In this document: positions 8,398-17,188 of the stretch, piece after piece
How the letters are laid out: each line of letters starts with the position of its first letter
Position numbering within the stretch: the first letter of the stretch is position 1
NCBI RefSeq assembly: GCF_030931715.1
Contig: NZ_CP133261.1
Coordinates: 3,822,643 to 3,886,642 of the forward strand
Source: Tissierella sp. MB52-C2
GTDB lineage: Bacteria; Bacillota; Clostridia; Tissierellales; Tissierellaceae
Reading direction: 5' to 3'
DNA: 64,000 bases
Program-made: the position numbers and the translations under genes
The notes under the pieces: model-generated
What the model was told of the DNA's origin: nothing
Database searches by the model: none
The model's input: only the letters and a program-made list of their open reading frames with translations

Positions 8398-8449
8398 AAA
8401 CAAGAACAATATCTTGTTTAGTTTTATAATTAGAAAGCTAAAATCTCAA
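8398..8449 (-). promoter_or_regulatory. Candidate modA promoter with overlapping operator dyad
   Basis: On the minus strand TTGAGA (8449-8444) and TATAAA (8428-8423) are 15 bases apart, a tight but possible sigma-A promoter. The predicted transcription start falls in a dyad AAACAAGA (8398-8405)/TCTTGTTT (8412-8419). A repressor bound there would block initiation, and the ModE-type gene just upstream is the obvious candidate. The dyad does not match the classical E. coli ModE box, so this is inference. Confidence 0.35.
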
Positions 8450-8466
8450 ATGAGAGTAACGAAGGT

Positions 8467-8499
8467 ATTTTTAAATCGTCCATAGGACGATTTAAAAAT
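8467..8499. terminator. Perfect 15-bp palindrome after modE, terminator-like
   Basis: ATTTTTAAATCGTCC (8467-8481) is exactly complementary to 8485-8499 around a 3-base loop, starting 9 bases past the modE stop. A stable hairpin would form on either strand. Strong U runs do not follow, so it may stabilise the 3' end or act as a protein site instead of being a classical terminator. Confidence 0.5.
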
Positions 8500-8507
8500 T
8501 AAATATC

Positions 8508-8861
8508 TTATTCTTCAAAATGTTTATTAAAAAGCTTTTCCGCTTCCGTATTTAGTTCATAAACAAAGGCCTGGTATCTATCCAATAAATCTGCACCTTC
8601 AGGAGAAAGCTCAGACTTCCCACCACCTTTGCCACCAACAACACTAACGAATAAAGGAAATCCCAAATCTTCTTCAGCTTTTTTAATAATTTTCCATCCC
8701 TTACTTGAAGATAATCCCATAATTTTATAGGCTTCAGATAATCTGCCTGTTTCCTTGACTAATTCCATAATCCTTGAAACTCCTGGACCGAAGTTAGGAT
8801 TATCATAAAATACTCTTGTTTTTATATGATACTTTAATATATGTTTAGAATTATTAGACAT
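8508..8861 (-). CDS. modE: ModE-type winged-helix transcriptional regulator (DNA-binding domain only)
   Basis: The 117-residue protein matches the N-terminal ModE/LysR-like helix-turn-helix domain: NFGPGVSRIMELVKETGRLS, YKIMGLSSSKGWKIIKKAEEDLGFPLF, then GGKGGGKSELSPEGADLLDRYQAF. It lacks the C-terminal molybdate-binding (TOBE/Mop) domains of E. coli ModE, as is common in clostridia. It is therefore unclear how it senses metal; it may be a simple repressor or activator of modABC, which lies directly downstream on the same strand. Confidence 0.85.
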   Translation of the reverse strand: MSNNSKHILKYHIKTRVFYDNPNFGPGVSRIMELVKETGRLSEAYKIMGLSSSKGWKIIKKAEEDLGFPLFVSVVGGKGGGKSELSPEGADLLDRYQAFVYELNTEAEKLFNKHFEE

Positions 8862-8937
8862 ACTAGCAACTCCTAATATACTTACAATCTGGTATTATAT
8901 GGATATTATAGATTAAAGTTATACTATTTGCAAATAA

Positions 8938-9057
8938 AATATCAAATATATAGAGGAAAGCAAAGCAAGAGAATCTAGTCAAGATTGGTGGATGTTTAGT
9001 AATTTAAATACTCAAGATGATTTAAATTACTATTTAGATAAACTAGTAAAAAATTAA
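8938..9057 (+). pseudogene. Decayed 3' fragment of a second mobA
   Basis: Translating from 8938 gives NIKYIEESKARESS, then QDWWMFSNLNTQDDL and a LDKLVKN ending before TAA at 9055-9057. This aligns codon for codon with the end of mobA at 2382-2493 (NILYIEESKAREFS, NWDMFINLNTKEDL), and DNA identity is clearly visible. A stop at 8935-8937 and no further clear homology mark it as a remnant. No ribosome binding site or start codon precedes it. It suggests a former mobA copy next to the mod genes, later deleted. Confidence 0.75.
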
Positions 9058-9166
9058 AGAGATAGTGAATAGGATTAAAAATATATTGAAGCAAAGCAAT
9101 ATTTAAGTATCGTTAGTTCACAATCATATATGGATATACTTCTGATTAAGTAGTATAATATTATTG

Positions 9167-9191
9167 AATCCCACTTTAATGTGGGATTTTT
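9167..9191 (+). terminator. Intrinsic terminator upstream of tcdA
   Basis: AATCCCAC (9167-9174) pairs with GTGGGATT (9181-9188) around TTTAAT, followed by more T. It lies 32 bases before the tcdA start and after the mobA remnant. It could be the surviving terminator of that lost gene, or an attenuator for tcdA. Confidence 0.65.
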
Positions 9192-9222
9192 AAATTAGAA
9201 ATTGGATTAAGGAGAGAAATAG

Positions 9223-9975
9223 ATGAACGAATTTTCAAGGACAGAACTTCTGCTTGGAGCTGAAGGTGTAGATAAATTAAGGAATTCATTTGTTGCAGTA
9301 TTTGGAGTAGGTGGAGTAGGTTCCTTTACTGTAGAAGCTCTAGTAAGAAGTGGAGTAGGTAATATTGCCATAATAGACGATGATAAGGTATGCTTAACAA
9401 ATATAAATAGACAATTAATAGCTACAAGAAAGACTGTAGGAAAAAATAAAGTTGAAGTCATGAGAGATAGAATACTAGAAATAAATCCAAAGGTTAATGT
9501 AGAAATACATCAGACATTTTATACAAAAGATAATGCAGATGAATTCGATTTATCTAAATATACTTATGTGGTAGATGCAATTGACACTGTATCGTCTAAG
9601 TTGACATTAATAGAAAGGGCAAAGTCATGTAATACTCCTATTATTAGTTCCATGGGTGCAGGAAATAAGCTTGATCCAACTAAATTTCAAGTGACAGATA
9701 TATATAAAACAAGTATATGTCCCTTAGCCCGTGCCATGCGTTCTGAATTAAGAAAAAGAGGAATAGAGTCTCTAAAAGTAGTATATTCACAGGAGCCAGC
9801 ATTAAAGCCAATAGAAAATGAGGAAGATAATTGTAGTAATAAATGTATTTGCCCATCAGGTACACAAAGAAAATGTACAGTGAGACGACAAATTCCGGGA
9901 AGCGTAGCTTTTGTACCATCAGTGGCAGGGCTTATTATTGCAGGAGAAGTTATAAAGGATATAATTGAATTTTAA
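9223..9975 (+). CDS. tcdA: tRNA threonylcarbamoyladenosine dehydratase TcdA (ThiF/E1-like)
   Basis: TcdA (CsdL) uses ATP to cyclise the t6A37 modification of tRNA. The E1-like Rossmann motif GVGGVGSFTVEALVRSG starts at residue 28, with DDDKVCLTNINRQLIA at about 50, and the family segment SMGAGNKLDPTKFQVTDIYKT followed by CPLARAMRSELRKRGI in the middle. The C-terminal IPGSVAFVPSVAGL block is also typical of TcdA rather than of MoeB or ThiF. Length is 250 residues. RBS AAGGAGAG precedes the ATG. Confidence 0.88.
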   Translation: MNEFSRTELLLGAEGVDKLRNSFVAVFGVGGVGSFTVEALVRSGVGNIAIIDDDKVCLTNINRQLIATRKTVGKNKVEVMRDRILEINPKVNVEIHQTFYTKDNADEFDLSKYTYVVDAIDTVSSKLTLIERAKSCNTPIISSMGAGNKLDPTKFQVTDIYKTSICPLARAMRSELRKRGIESLKVVYSQEPALKPIENEEDNCSNKCICPSGTQRKCTVRRQIPGSVAFVPSVAGLIIAGEVIKDIIEF

Positions 9976-10067
9976 CGTATAATACTAGGATTTGCAGTTG
10001 AATATTATATAATAAAGATATAGAATAAGTATGGAAGTTAAAATATTTAATGAAAAGGGGAGGAAAT

Positions 10068-10493
10068 ATGAATATAGCATTTTTCCTAACGCCGAAAAAT
10101 GAAATAGTTTATGAGACAATAAATGCTACAATGCGTCAAGCCTTAGAAAAAATGGAACATCATAGGTATACAGCTATACCCCTTATTGATAAAAAAGGAA
10201 AATATGTTGGTGCTATTACTGAAGGCGATTTACTTTGGAAAATTAAAAACACAGATGATCTTACAATAGATGGCACAAGTAAAATACCAATAGAGGACGT
10301 TCAAAGACATACACAAAGTCAGACAGTTTCCATAAGTGCCAATATGGAAGACTTAGTCTTACTTGCAAGAAATCAAAACTTTGTTCCAGTTGTAGATGAT
10401 CAGGGAATATTTATAGGAATAATAAAGAGAAGCGATATAATCAACTATTGTGCCGACTTGCTATTGAAACAGAAGGAAGAAAGCCTAGATTAA
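10068..10493 (+). CDS. CBS-domain pair protein
   Basis: The 141-residue cytoplasmic protein consists of two CBS motifs (about residues 1-60 and 75-130), with VGAITEGDLL and GIIKRSDIINYC as the typical motif ends. CBS pairs bind adenosyl nucleotides and act as energy or ligand sensors; the partner is unknown. I choose ATG 10068 because GGGGAGGAA immediately precedes it; an in-frame ATG at 10050 lies upstream of that site. The gene stands alone, 72 bases before the Na/Pi-type transporter. Confidence 0.8.
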   Translation: MNIAFFLTPKNEIVYETINATMRQALEKMEHHRYTAIPLIDKKGKYVGAITEGDLLWKIKNTDDLTIDGTSKIPIEDVQRHTQSQTVSISANMEDLVLLARNQNFVPVVDDQGIFIGIIKRSDIINYCADLLLKQKEESLD

Positions 10494-10565
10494 GTTATAT
10501 AAAAAAAACTCTATCATATAATTATATGTATCATAAGTAGTAAGTACCGATGATGGAGGTATGAA

Positions 10566-11552
10566 ATGATAGAGTTAATATTTGGCCTGATTGGAGGAAC
10601 GGCTCTTCTGATGTATGGCGTTGATATGATGAGCGACGGAATTCAAAAAAGTGCAGGAAAAACCATGAAAAAAGTCCTTGGGACTTTAACTGGAAATGTA
10701 TGGAGTGCTTTTTTAGTAGGAACTATATTGACTAGCATAGTGCAAAGTAGTACAGCTATTACAGTTTTAACAGTTGGATTTGTAAACTCCGGAGTACTAA
10801 ATCTTTCTCAGGCAGTGGGAATCATCTATGGTGCAAATATAGGGACCACAGTATCTGCACAACTTATGGCTTTTAGCTTCAAGTTTAAACTGACAGATAT
10901 GGCTTTACCTATATTAGGAATAGGATTTGCTATAAATCAATATGTGAAAAACAAAAATATAAAAAATCTAGGTCAATCTTTAATGGGTTTTGGAATGTTA
11001 TTTTTAGGACTTAAGATTCTAAATGATGGGATTCCATATATGGAGAATAATGAATTTCTGAAATATTTCTTTACTGATTATGCAGCCAATCCAATAATAG
11101 GTATTCTTTTAGGAATTTTAACTACTGCCATGGTTCATAGTAGTACAGGTACAATCGGTTTAGGGATGATTCTTGGTCAAGCAGGGCTCTTAGACCTACA
11201 GACTGCTATATATATAATGCTAGGAGACAATATAGGGACTTGCATTACGGCACAAGTATCAAGCTTAACAGGAAATATAAACGCGCGAAGAACTGCTTGG
11301 GCACACACTTTATATAATATAGTTGGTGTAATAGTTGCTTTAATTATGTTACCTTTATTTATGAAGATTATAGTAGGAGTAACAGAGTATTTTCAGCCTA
11401 ATGCAGATATATCTGCTTATATAGCCAATTCTCACTCTTTATTTAATATATTAAATGCCATAATATTTTTGCCTTTTACAAAATATTATGTTGAATTTTT
11501 AAATAGAATCATAAGGCCTAAGGGTAAGATATATAAAAGCAAAACCTCGTAA
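10566..11552 (+). CDS. Na/Pi cotransporter-family membrane protein lacking the PhoU-like domain
   Basis: Two inverted repeats carry the family signatures: IVQSSTAITVLTVGFVNSG with GANIGTTVSAQ in the first, and VHSSTGTIGLGM with GDNIGTCITAQ in the second, among about eight hydrophobic segments. Members move phosphate or related anions with sodium. Many bacterial homologues are about 540 residues with a C-terminal PhoU-like domain; this one stops at 328, and the last codons run into its terminator. The substrate is not certain from sequence. Confidence 0.8.
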   Translation: MIELIFGLIGGTALLMYGVDMMSDGIQKSAGKTMKKVLGTLTGNVWSAFLVGTILTSIVQSSTAITVLTVGFVNSGVLNLSQAVGIIYGANIGTTVSAQLMAFSFKFKLTDMALPILGIGFAINQYVKNKNIKNLGQSLMGFGMLFLGLKILNDGIPYMENNEFLKYFFTDYAANPIIGILLGILTTAMVHSSTGTIGLGMILGQAGLLDLQTAIYIMLGDNIGTCITAQVSSLTGNINARRTAWAHTLYNIVGVIVALIMLPLFMKIIVGVTEYFQPNADISAYIANSHSLFNILNAIIFLPFTKYYVEFLNRIIRPKGKIYKSKTS

Positions 11553-11571
11553 ATTTTACGAGGCTTTTTTT
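11545..11571 (+). terminator. Intrinsic terminator overlapping the end of the Na/Pi gene
   Basis: CCTCGTAAA (11545-11553) pairs with TTTACGAGG (11555-11563), followed by C and a run of seven T. The stem includes the final Ser codon and stop codon of the preceding gene. Confidence 0.85.
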
Positions 11572-11660
11572 ATACTATTATACTTCTACGTTAAGATACT
11601 AGAAAGAATGTTATAATAGAGTTATAATATATTTAGAAAACTGGAAAGGTGGTAAGTCTT

Positions 11661-12887
11661 ATGGACTTTTTTAAAGTAGTGTCCGTAGATGAAGGAAAAA
11701 GATTACTTATAGAAAATTTTAAGGATTATGAATTACAAATAGAAGAAGTTCACATACTTGAATCTTTAGATAGAATATTAGCAGAAGAAATAAATTCCAA
11801 TATAGATGTACCAGAATTTAATCGATCCACTGTAGATGGATATGCTATAAAAGTATCTGATAGTCATGGAGCTACAGATTCTATCCCTAGTATACTAAAC
11901 ATATTGGGAGAAGTGAGAATGGGTGAAGAGGCAAAACTGCCTATTAAACCAGGACATACGTTATATGTTCCTACTGGAGGTATGATTCCAGAAGGGGCAG
12001 ATGGAGTAATAATGATTGAGAATACAGAAAAGATGGATGATAACACCTTATTAATATATAAACCTATATCTCAAGGAGAGAATATAATCTATAAAGGTGA
12101 TGATATTAGAATCGGTGAGGCCATATTAACAAAGGGAAGAAAAATTTCGCCAGAAGTTATGGGAGTATTGGCATCCTTGGGTATTTCCACAGTAAAAGTA
12201 TATAAGAAACCTAGATTTTATATAATATCAACAGGTGATGAAATAATAGATATAGACGAAGAACTTAGATTAGGAAAGGTAAGAGATATAAATGCTTATA
12301 CACTTTATGGATTGGTAGAAAACATTGGTGGAGAAACTGTGGGAAAAGCCATAATAAAGGATGATTATGATTTATTAAGAAATGAAGTAGAAAAGGCCCT
12401 TGATATTTCAGATATTGTATTGATTTCAGGAGGAAGTTCTGTAGGTACTAGAGATTATACTCATAAGGTAATAGATTCATTCAATGGAAGAGGTGTATTT
12501 GTTCATGGTGTATCCATAAGACCTGGGAAACCTACTATAATGGGTGAAGGAAAGGGTAAATTAATATTTGGACTTCCAGGGCACCCAGTTTCTTCAATCG
12601 TTATATTTAAAACCTTTTTAGAAACATTTATAAAGGACAAATTAGGAGTAGATAATCTTAAACCAAGGATAAATGCTATTATGGATTTTAATTTTCCATC
12701 ATCACCAGGAAAAGTAACATATCAGATGGTAAAGGTAAATGAAAAAGAGGGGAAATTTTACGCTATACCTACCTTTGGTAAATCAGGAATGATAAGCTTA
12801 TTATCAAATTCTCAAGGTTATATAGTAATAGATGCCCATGAGGAAGGGATTTATAAAGGTGAGGAAAGGGAAGTCTACTTATTATAA
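11661..12887 (+). CDS. moeA: Molybdopterin molybdenumtransferase MoeA
   Basis: MoeA inserts molybdate (or tungstate) into adenylylated molybdopterin. Key motifs are VPEFNRSTVDGYAI near residue 50, VPTGGMIPEGADGVIMIENTE near residue 100, FYIISTGDEI at the start of the pterin-binding domain, ISGGSSVGTRDYT, and RPGKPTIMGEG followed by GLPGHPVSSIVIF. The length of 408 residues is normal. ATG 11661 follows a GGAAAGGTGG site; an in-frame GTG (11649) lies inside that site. It opens the cofactor operon. Confidence 0.92.
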   Translation: MDFFKVVSVDEGKRLLIENFKDYELQIEEVHILESLDRILAEEINSNIDVPEFNRSTVDGYAIKVSDSHGATDSIPSILNILGEVRMGEEAKLPIKPGHTLYVPTGGMIPEGADGVIMIENTEKMDDNTLLIYKPISQGENIIYKGDDIRIGEAILTKGRKISPEVMGVLASLGISTVKVYKKPRFYIISTGDEIIDIDEELRLGKVRDINAYTLYGLVENIGGETVGKAIIKDDYDLLRNEVEKALDISDIVLISGGSSVGTRDYTHKVIDSFNGRGVFVHGVSIRPGKPTIMGEGKGKLIFGLPGHPVSSIVIFKTFLETFIKDKLGVDNLKPRINAIMDFNFPSSPGKVTYQMVKVNEKEGKFYAIPTFGKSGMISLLSNSQGYIVIDAHEEGIYKGEEREVYLL

Positions 12888-12989
12888 TGAATAGTTCAAA
12901 ATATACTATAGCTTCGATAATGCTTTGAAATTACTTAGACTTATTCGAAACTTGCTCTAACTATCAGTTAAATAAATGGAGTTGATAAA

Positions 12990-14873
12990 ATGGATAGAAA
13001 TACTTATATAGATAATATTGATATTGAATTGGCTAAGAAAATGTATTATGAGAAATTAAATATAGATTTAGATTGGGAAGAGGTGAAGGTAACAGATTCT
13101 TTAGATAGAGTCTCCTATGAAGCAATCATGGCAAAGGTATCTTCTCCCAACTATAATGCAGCTGCCATGGATGGAATTGCAGTAAGATCCTCTGATACAC
13201 TAGGAGCTACAGAGATTAATCCTATGGTTCTAGAAGAAAACAAGGATTTTATATATATAAACACTGGAAATCCTATGAGTGATCTCTATGATTCAGTAAT
13301 TATGATAGAAGATGTCATAGTTCTAGAAGAAGGTAAAATTCAAATATTAAAATCTGCTCATCCTTGGCAACATATAAGACAAATTGGTGAAGATATAGTG
13401 GCTACAGAAATGATAATACCATCAAGACACAAAATAAGACCTATAGACATAGGTGCTTTAATATCCGGTGGAATAGAAAAACTTAAAGTTTATAAAAAAC
13501 CTAGAGTCGGAATACTTCCCACAGGAAGCGAAATAATTGAAGAACTTAAAGATTTAGAAGATGGCAAAATAATGGATTCTAACTCTAGAGTTTTCGAAGG
13601 AGAAATAATTAAATATGGAGGAATACCAAATAGATATAATCCCCATAAAGATAATTATGAGCTATTAAAAAATGCAATATTAAAGGGAGTTAAAGAAAAT
13701 GATATTCTCCTAATAAATGCAGGTTCTTCTGCAGGAACTAAAGACTATACAGTAAAACTTATAAGGGAATTGGGAGAAGTTATAGTCCATGGGGTGGCCA
13801 TGAAACCAGGTAAACCAACTATTCTAGGCATTATAGATAATAAGCCTGTTATAGGAATACCTGGATACCCTGTCTCTGCATATTTAGTATTTGATACTTT
13901 TGTGAAACCATTAATTAAGAGATATATGGGTATTAGAGAAGTAGAAGAGGATTTAATAGAAGCTACTATTTCCAAGAGGATAGTATCATCCCTGAAAAGC
14001 AAAGATTTAGTAAGGGTAAATCTAGGTTATGTAAATGATAGGTTAGTGGCTACACCTCTATCTAGTGGGGCAGGGGTTACTATGAGCTTAGTAAAGGCGG
14101 ATGGAATAGCTATTATTCCAAGAAATATAGAAGGGGTAGAAGCAGGAGATACAGTAGATGTAGAATTACTAAAACCACTATCAATGATAAGAAATACTAT
14201 AGTATCTATAGGAAGTCACGATTTAATTATGGATATATTAAGTGATATGGTAAAATTAACTTCAGGACACGTAGGTAGTATGGGTGGTATAATGTCTATG
14301 AGAAGAGGGGAATGTCATATTGCACCAATCCACTTATTAGATGAAGAAACTGGAGAATATAATATATCCTATGTGAAGAAGTATTTTCCAAATACAAAAA
14401 TGGCAATTATAAAGGGAGTAAAAAGGCAACAAGGCTTCATTGTAGAAAAGGGAAATCCAAAGAATATAAAGAATTTCAATGACTTAACTAGAGAAGATGT
14501 GACCTATATAAATAGGCAAAGAGGAGCAGGAACTAGGATTTTACTTGACTATCATTTGAAAGTTGATAATATAGACTCCGAAAAAATAAAAGGATATAGT
14601 AGAGAAATGACTACACATATGGCTGTAGCTACAGGTGTAAAAACTGGTACTGCAACTACAGGTCTAGGAATATATTCAGCGGCTAAGGCACTTGATTTAG
14701 ATTTTGTAGATATTACATTTGAGGACTATGATTTCTTAGTCCCCTATAATATGTTAGAACAACCAATGATGCAGGAGTTTATTGAGGTCATAAAGTCAAA
14801 GAAATTCCAAGATAGAGTAAGGATATTGGGAGGATATGATTTTATAAATACAGGGGAAATTATAGAAATCTAA
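12990..14873 (+). CDS. moeA2: MoeA fused to a periplasmic-binding-like domain (second molybdenumtransferase)
   Basis: Residues 1 to about 405 are a full MoeA (NYNAAAMDGIAVRSSDTLG, VGILPTGSEI, NAGSSAGTKDYT, MKPGKPTILGI, GIPGYPVSAYLVFD). The remaining 220 residues form a PBP-like domain as in LysR or ModA-type ligand domains (RNTIVSIGSHDLIMDIL, NRQRGAGTRILLDYHL, TATTGLGIYSAAKALDLDF). This fusion is a known architecture in clostridia and archaea. Two MoeA proteins often occur in organisms using both Mo and W, so metal preference is a plausible but unproven split; the extra domain might bind the oxyanion. It is followed 15 bases later by moaA. Confidence 0.9.
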   Translation: MDRNTYIDNIDIELAKKMYYEKLNIDLDWEEVKVTDSLDRVSYEAIMAKVSSPNYNAAAMDGIAVRSSDTLGATEINPMVLEENKDFIYINTGNPMSDLYDSVIMIEDVIVLEEGKIQILKSAHPWQHIRQIGEDIVATEMIIPSRHKIRPIDIGALISGGIEKLKVYKKPRVGILPTGSEIIEELKDLEDGKIMDSNSRVFEGEIIKYGGIPNRYNPHKDNYELLKNAILKGVKENDILLINAGSSAGTKDYTVKLIRELGEVIVHGVAMKPGKPTILGIIDNKPVIGIPGYPVSAYLVFDTFVKPLIKRYMGIREVEEDLIEATISKRIVSSLKSKDLVRVNLGYVNDRLVATPLSSGAGVTMSLVKADGIAIIPRNIEGVEAGDTVDVELLKPLSMIRNTIVSIGSHDLIMDILSDMVKLTSGHVGSMGGIMSMRRGECHIAPIHLLDEETGEYNISYVKKYFPNTKMAIIKGVKRQQGFIVEKGNPKNIKNFNDLTREDVTYINRQRGAGTRILLDYHLKVDNIDSEKIKGYSREMTTHMAVATGVKTGTATTGLGIYSAAKALDLDFVDITFEDYDFLVPYNMLEQPMMQEFIEVIKSKKFQDRVRILGGYDFINTGEIIEI

Positions 14874-14888
14874 AGAAAAGGTGATTAT

Positions 14889-15845
14889 ATGAAAGACTCT
14901 TTTGGAAGAGAAATAAATTATCTTAGAATTTCATTAACTGATAGATGTAATCTAAGGTGTAAATATTGTATGCCTGAAGATGGTGTTTCGAAATTTCCCC
15001 ACAATGAAATATTAACTCTAGAAGAATTGTATGAAATAATAAAGGTATTTGTAGAACTGGGTATAAATAAAATAAGGTTTACAGGGGGAGAACCCCTTGC
15101 GAGAAAGGGAATAGTAGAGCTAATAGCGAAAGTATCAAAATTGGATAAGGTTAAAGATTTGGCTATGACTACTAATGGTATTCTTCTAAAAGAATACGCC
15201 ATGGATTTAAAGAAGGCAGGATTAAATAGAGTTAATATTAGCTTGGACACATTAGATGAAGAAAAGTATAGAACCATAACTAGAGGTGGCAGACTTAATA
15301 AAGTTTTAGAAGGAATAGAAGAAGCTAAAAAGGTAGGTTTAACTCCCATAAAGATAAATACTGTTTTAATAGGTGGATTTAACGATGATGAAATAGAAGC
15401 CTTAGTAAATTTAACAGAGAAAGATAATATAGATGTAAGGTTTATCGAATTAATGCCCATAGGAGAAGCTGCAAACTGGGCCAAAGAAAAGTTTATTTCT
15501 AATAATAAGGTTTTAGAAAAGCTAGATAGCCTTATAGCAGTTCCAAGGGAAGATGTATCATCTCCAGCCGTTTATTATAAGCTTCCAAATGGGAGGGGAA
15601 AGGTTGGGATAATCAATCCAATATCCTGTAAGTTTTGTGAAAACTGTAATAGGGTTAGATTAACTTCACAGGGACGACTAAAGTTATGTCTTCATTCAAA
15701 CAATGAAATAGATATAAAAGAGGCTTTAAATAAAGGACAAGACCTAAAAAAACTAATATTAGAATCCATAGAAAAAAAAGAAGAATCTCATCATTTAGAA
15801 GAAGGAAAATATATAAAAAGAAATATGAACCAAATAGGAGGTTAA
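14889..15845 (+). CDS. moaA: GTP 3',8-cyclase MoaA (radical SAM)
   Basis: MoaA performs the first step of molybdopterin synthesis from GTP, together with MoaC. The radical-SAM cluster motif CNLRCKYC is at residues 20-27, followed by [12 protein letters not shown]. The second [4Fe-4S] site is supplied by [11 protein letters not shown] and a later Cys in LKLCLH. The protein has 318 residues, slightly short of the family average. AGGTGAT lies 3 bases before ATG. Only 2 bases separate it from moaC. Confidence 0.93.
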   Translation: MKDSFGREINYLRISLTDRCNLRCKYCMPEDGVSKFPHNEILTLEELYEIIKVFVELGINKIRFTGGEPLARKGIVELIAKVSKLDKVKDLAMTTNGILLKEYAMDLKKAGLNRVNISLDTLDEEKYRTITRGGRLNKVLEGIEEAKKVGLTPIKINTVLIGGFNDDEIEALVNLTEKDNIDVRFIELMPIGEAANWAKEKFISNNKVLEKLDSLIAVPREDVSSPAVYYKLPNGRGKVGIINPISCKFCENCNRVRLTSQGRLKLCLHSNNEIDIKEALNKGQDLKKLILESIEKKEESHHLEEGKYIKRNMNQIGG

Positions 15846-15847
15846 AT

Positions 15848-16750
15848 ATGGAATTTACTCACTTTAATGAACATGGTAGAGCTCATATGGTGGAAGTAGG
15901 AGAAAAGGAAGATACCAAGAGAACTGCCATAGCCAGGGGAAGAATTAAGATGAAAATAGAAACCATCCAAAAAATAAGAGAAGGTCTTATAAAAAAAGGT
16001 GATGTTTTATCTGTGGCTCAAATTGGAGGAATAATGGGGGCTAAGAAAACCAGTGATTTAATTCCTATGTGCCACAATATATTTTTAACTGGAGCAGATA
16101 TTAGATTTAATATAATGGATGATTATATAGAAGTAGAGGCGGAGACAAAAACCACAGGAAAAACTGGGGTGGAAATGGAAGCCTTAACAGCAGTGTCTAT
16201 TACATGTTTAACTATTTATGATATGTGTAAAGCCATAGATAAAGATATGATAATTAGTGATATAAGATTAGTTAAAAAAACTGGAGGAAAGTCAGGGATT
16301 TATATGTCAAATGAACTAAAAGGAAAAGTATTATCTATAAATATTTCAGATAAAAAGGGAGTAGTTAAAACTCCAATTAAGGAAGGATTATTTGTTGAGA
16401 ATTTTGGATTAGAAAATGATGCTCATGGTGGAGATTGGCATAGGCAAGTAAGCTTATTAGGTATAGAAAGCTTTGAAAAAATGACAAAACAAGGTATAGA
16501 TGGATTAGTACCTGGAATATTTGCAGAAAATATAACTACTGAAGGTATAACTCTTTATGAATTACCAGTAGGGACGAAGTTAGCCATAGGAGAGACAATC
16601 CAAGAGGTCACACAAATAGGTAAAGAATGTCATACAGGATGTGAAATTGCACAAAAAGTAGGAAAATGTGTAATGCCAAAGGAAGGAATATTTACTAAGA
16701 TAATAAAAGGTGGAATTATAAAAGAAGGAGATAATATAGAGGTGATATAA
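15848..16750 (+). CDS. moaC: MoaC-MOSC fusion protein
   Basis: Residues 1-157 are MoaC (cyclic pyranopterin monophosphate synthase): [29 protein letters not shown] and the catalytic [11 protein letters not shown]. Residues about 160-300 form a MOSC domain ([39 protein letters not shown]). MOSC domains, as in the C-terminus of Moco sulfurase, are thought to bind the cofactor or carry sulfur. The fusion links precursor synthesis with a later handling step. It is known in some clostridia. The stop abuts the ATG of a second MOSC gene. Confidence 0.9.
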   Translation: MEFTHFNEHGRAHMVEVGEKEDTKRTAIARGRIKMKIETIQKIREGLIKKGDVLSVAQIGGIMGAKKTSDLIPMCHNIFLTGADIRFNIMDDYIEVEAETKTTGKTGVEMEALTAVSITCLTIYDMCKAIDKDMIISDIRLVKKTGGKSGIYMSNELKGKVLSINISDKKGVVKTPIKEGLFVENFGLENDAHGGDWHRQVSLLGIESFEKMTKQGIDGLVPGIFAENITTEGITLYELPVGTKLAIGETIQEVTQIGKECHTGCEIAQKVGKCVMPKEGIFTKIIKGGIIKEGDNIEVI

Positions 16751-17179
16751 ATGGAAGTTATATCTCTTTATAAGAAAGAAGAAAAAAATAGCAAAGCAAT
16801 ACAAATAGACCAAGGATTTTTTATGGAAAATAAGGGGCTATTTGGAGATATAAATGGAAAAGGTGGAGACAGGCAAGTGTCGATTTTGACTGTAAACCAT
16901 AGAGATGCTATAGAAAAGGAAGATAAAGGTCTTTGTACAGAAAGGTTTTATGAAAATATTACTATTGAGGGTCTAGATGTAGACAAACTTCATATTGGAC
17001 AAAAAATAATTATTGGTGAGACTATTCAAGTGATTACAGCCATAGGGAAAAAATGTTTTAAGGAATGTAATTTAGTAAAATTAAATAAACAATGTTTATT
17101 ATCCACGAATGTAATATTTACTAAGGTAGTAAGGTCTGGAAATATAAAGATTGGTGATAAGATAAATAGGCTCCCTTAG
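16751..17179 (+). CDS. Stand-alone MOSC-domain protein
   Basis: This 142-residue protein is a paralogue of the MOSC half of the preceding gene: GDINGKGGDRQVSIL, CTERFYENITIEGLD and IGKKCFKECNL line up with the fusion. The conserved Cys in GKKC is retained, along with extra Cys residues (ECNL, KQC). It begins directly after the fusion stop, with AGGTGAT in the fusion's last codons as its RBS. A cofactor-handling or sulfur-transfer role is inferred. It ends in a terminator shared with murF. Confidence 0.8.
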   Translation: MEVISLYKKEEKNSKAIQIDQGFFMENKGLFGDINGKGGDRQVSILTVNHRDAIEKEDKGLCTERFYENITIEGLDVDKLHIGQKIIIGETIQVITAIGKKCFKECNLVKLNKQCLLSTNVIFTKVVRSGNIKIGDKINRLP

Positions 17180-17188
17180 GAGCCTATT
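17165..17188. terminator. Bidirectional terminator between the MOSC gene and murF
   Basis: Ten-base arms (17165-17174 and 17179-17188) with a CTTA loop contain the stop codons of both convergent genes. The core is GGCTCC/GGAGCC. Confidence 0.75.

Noticed and set aside
8953-9057. A small independent gene after modE
   Set aside because: No start codon or ribosome binding site, and its translation matches the end of mobA.
14918-15484. Long open frame on the minus strand inside moaA
   Set aside because: It is antisense to a clearly conserved gene, has no recognisable protein features and reflects codon bias.
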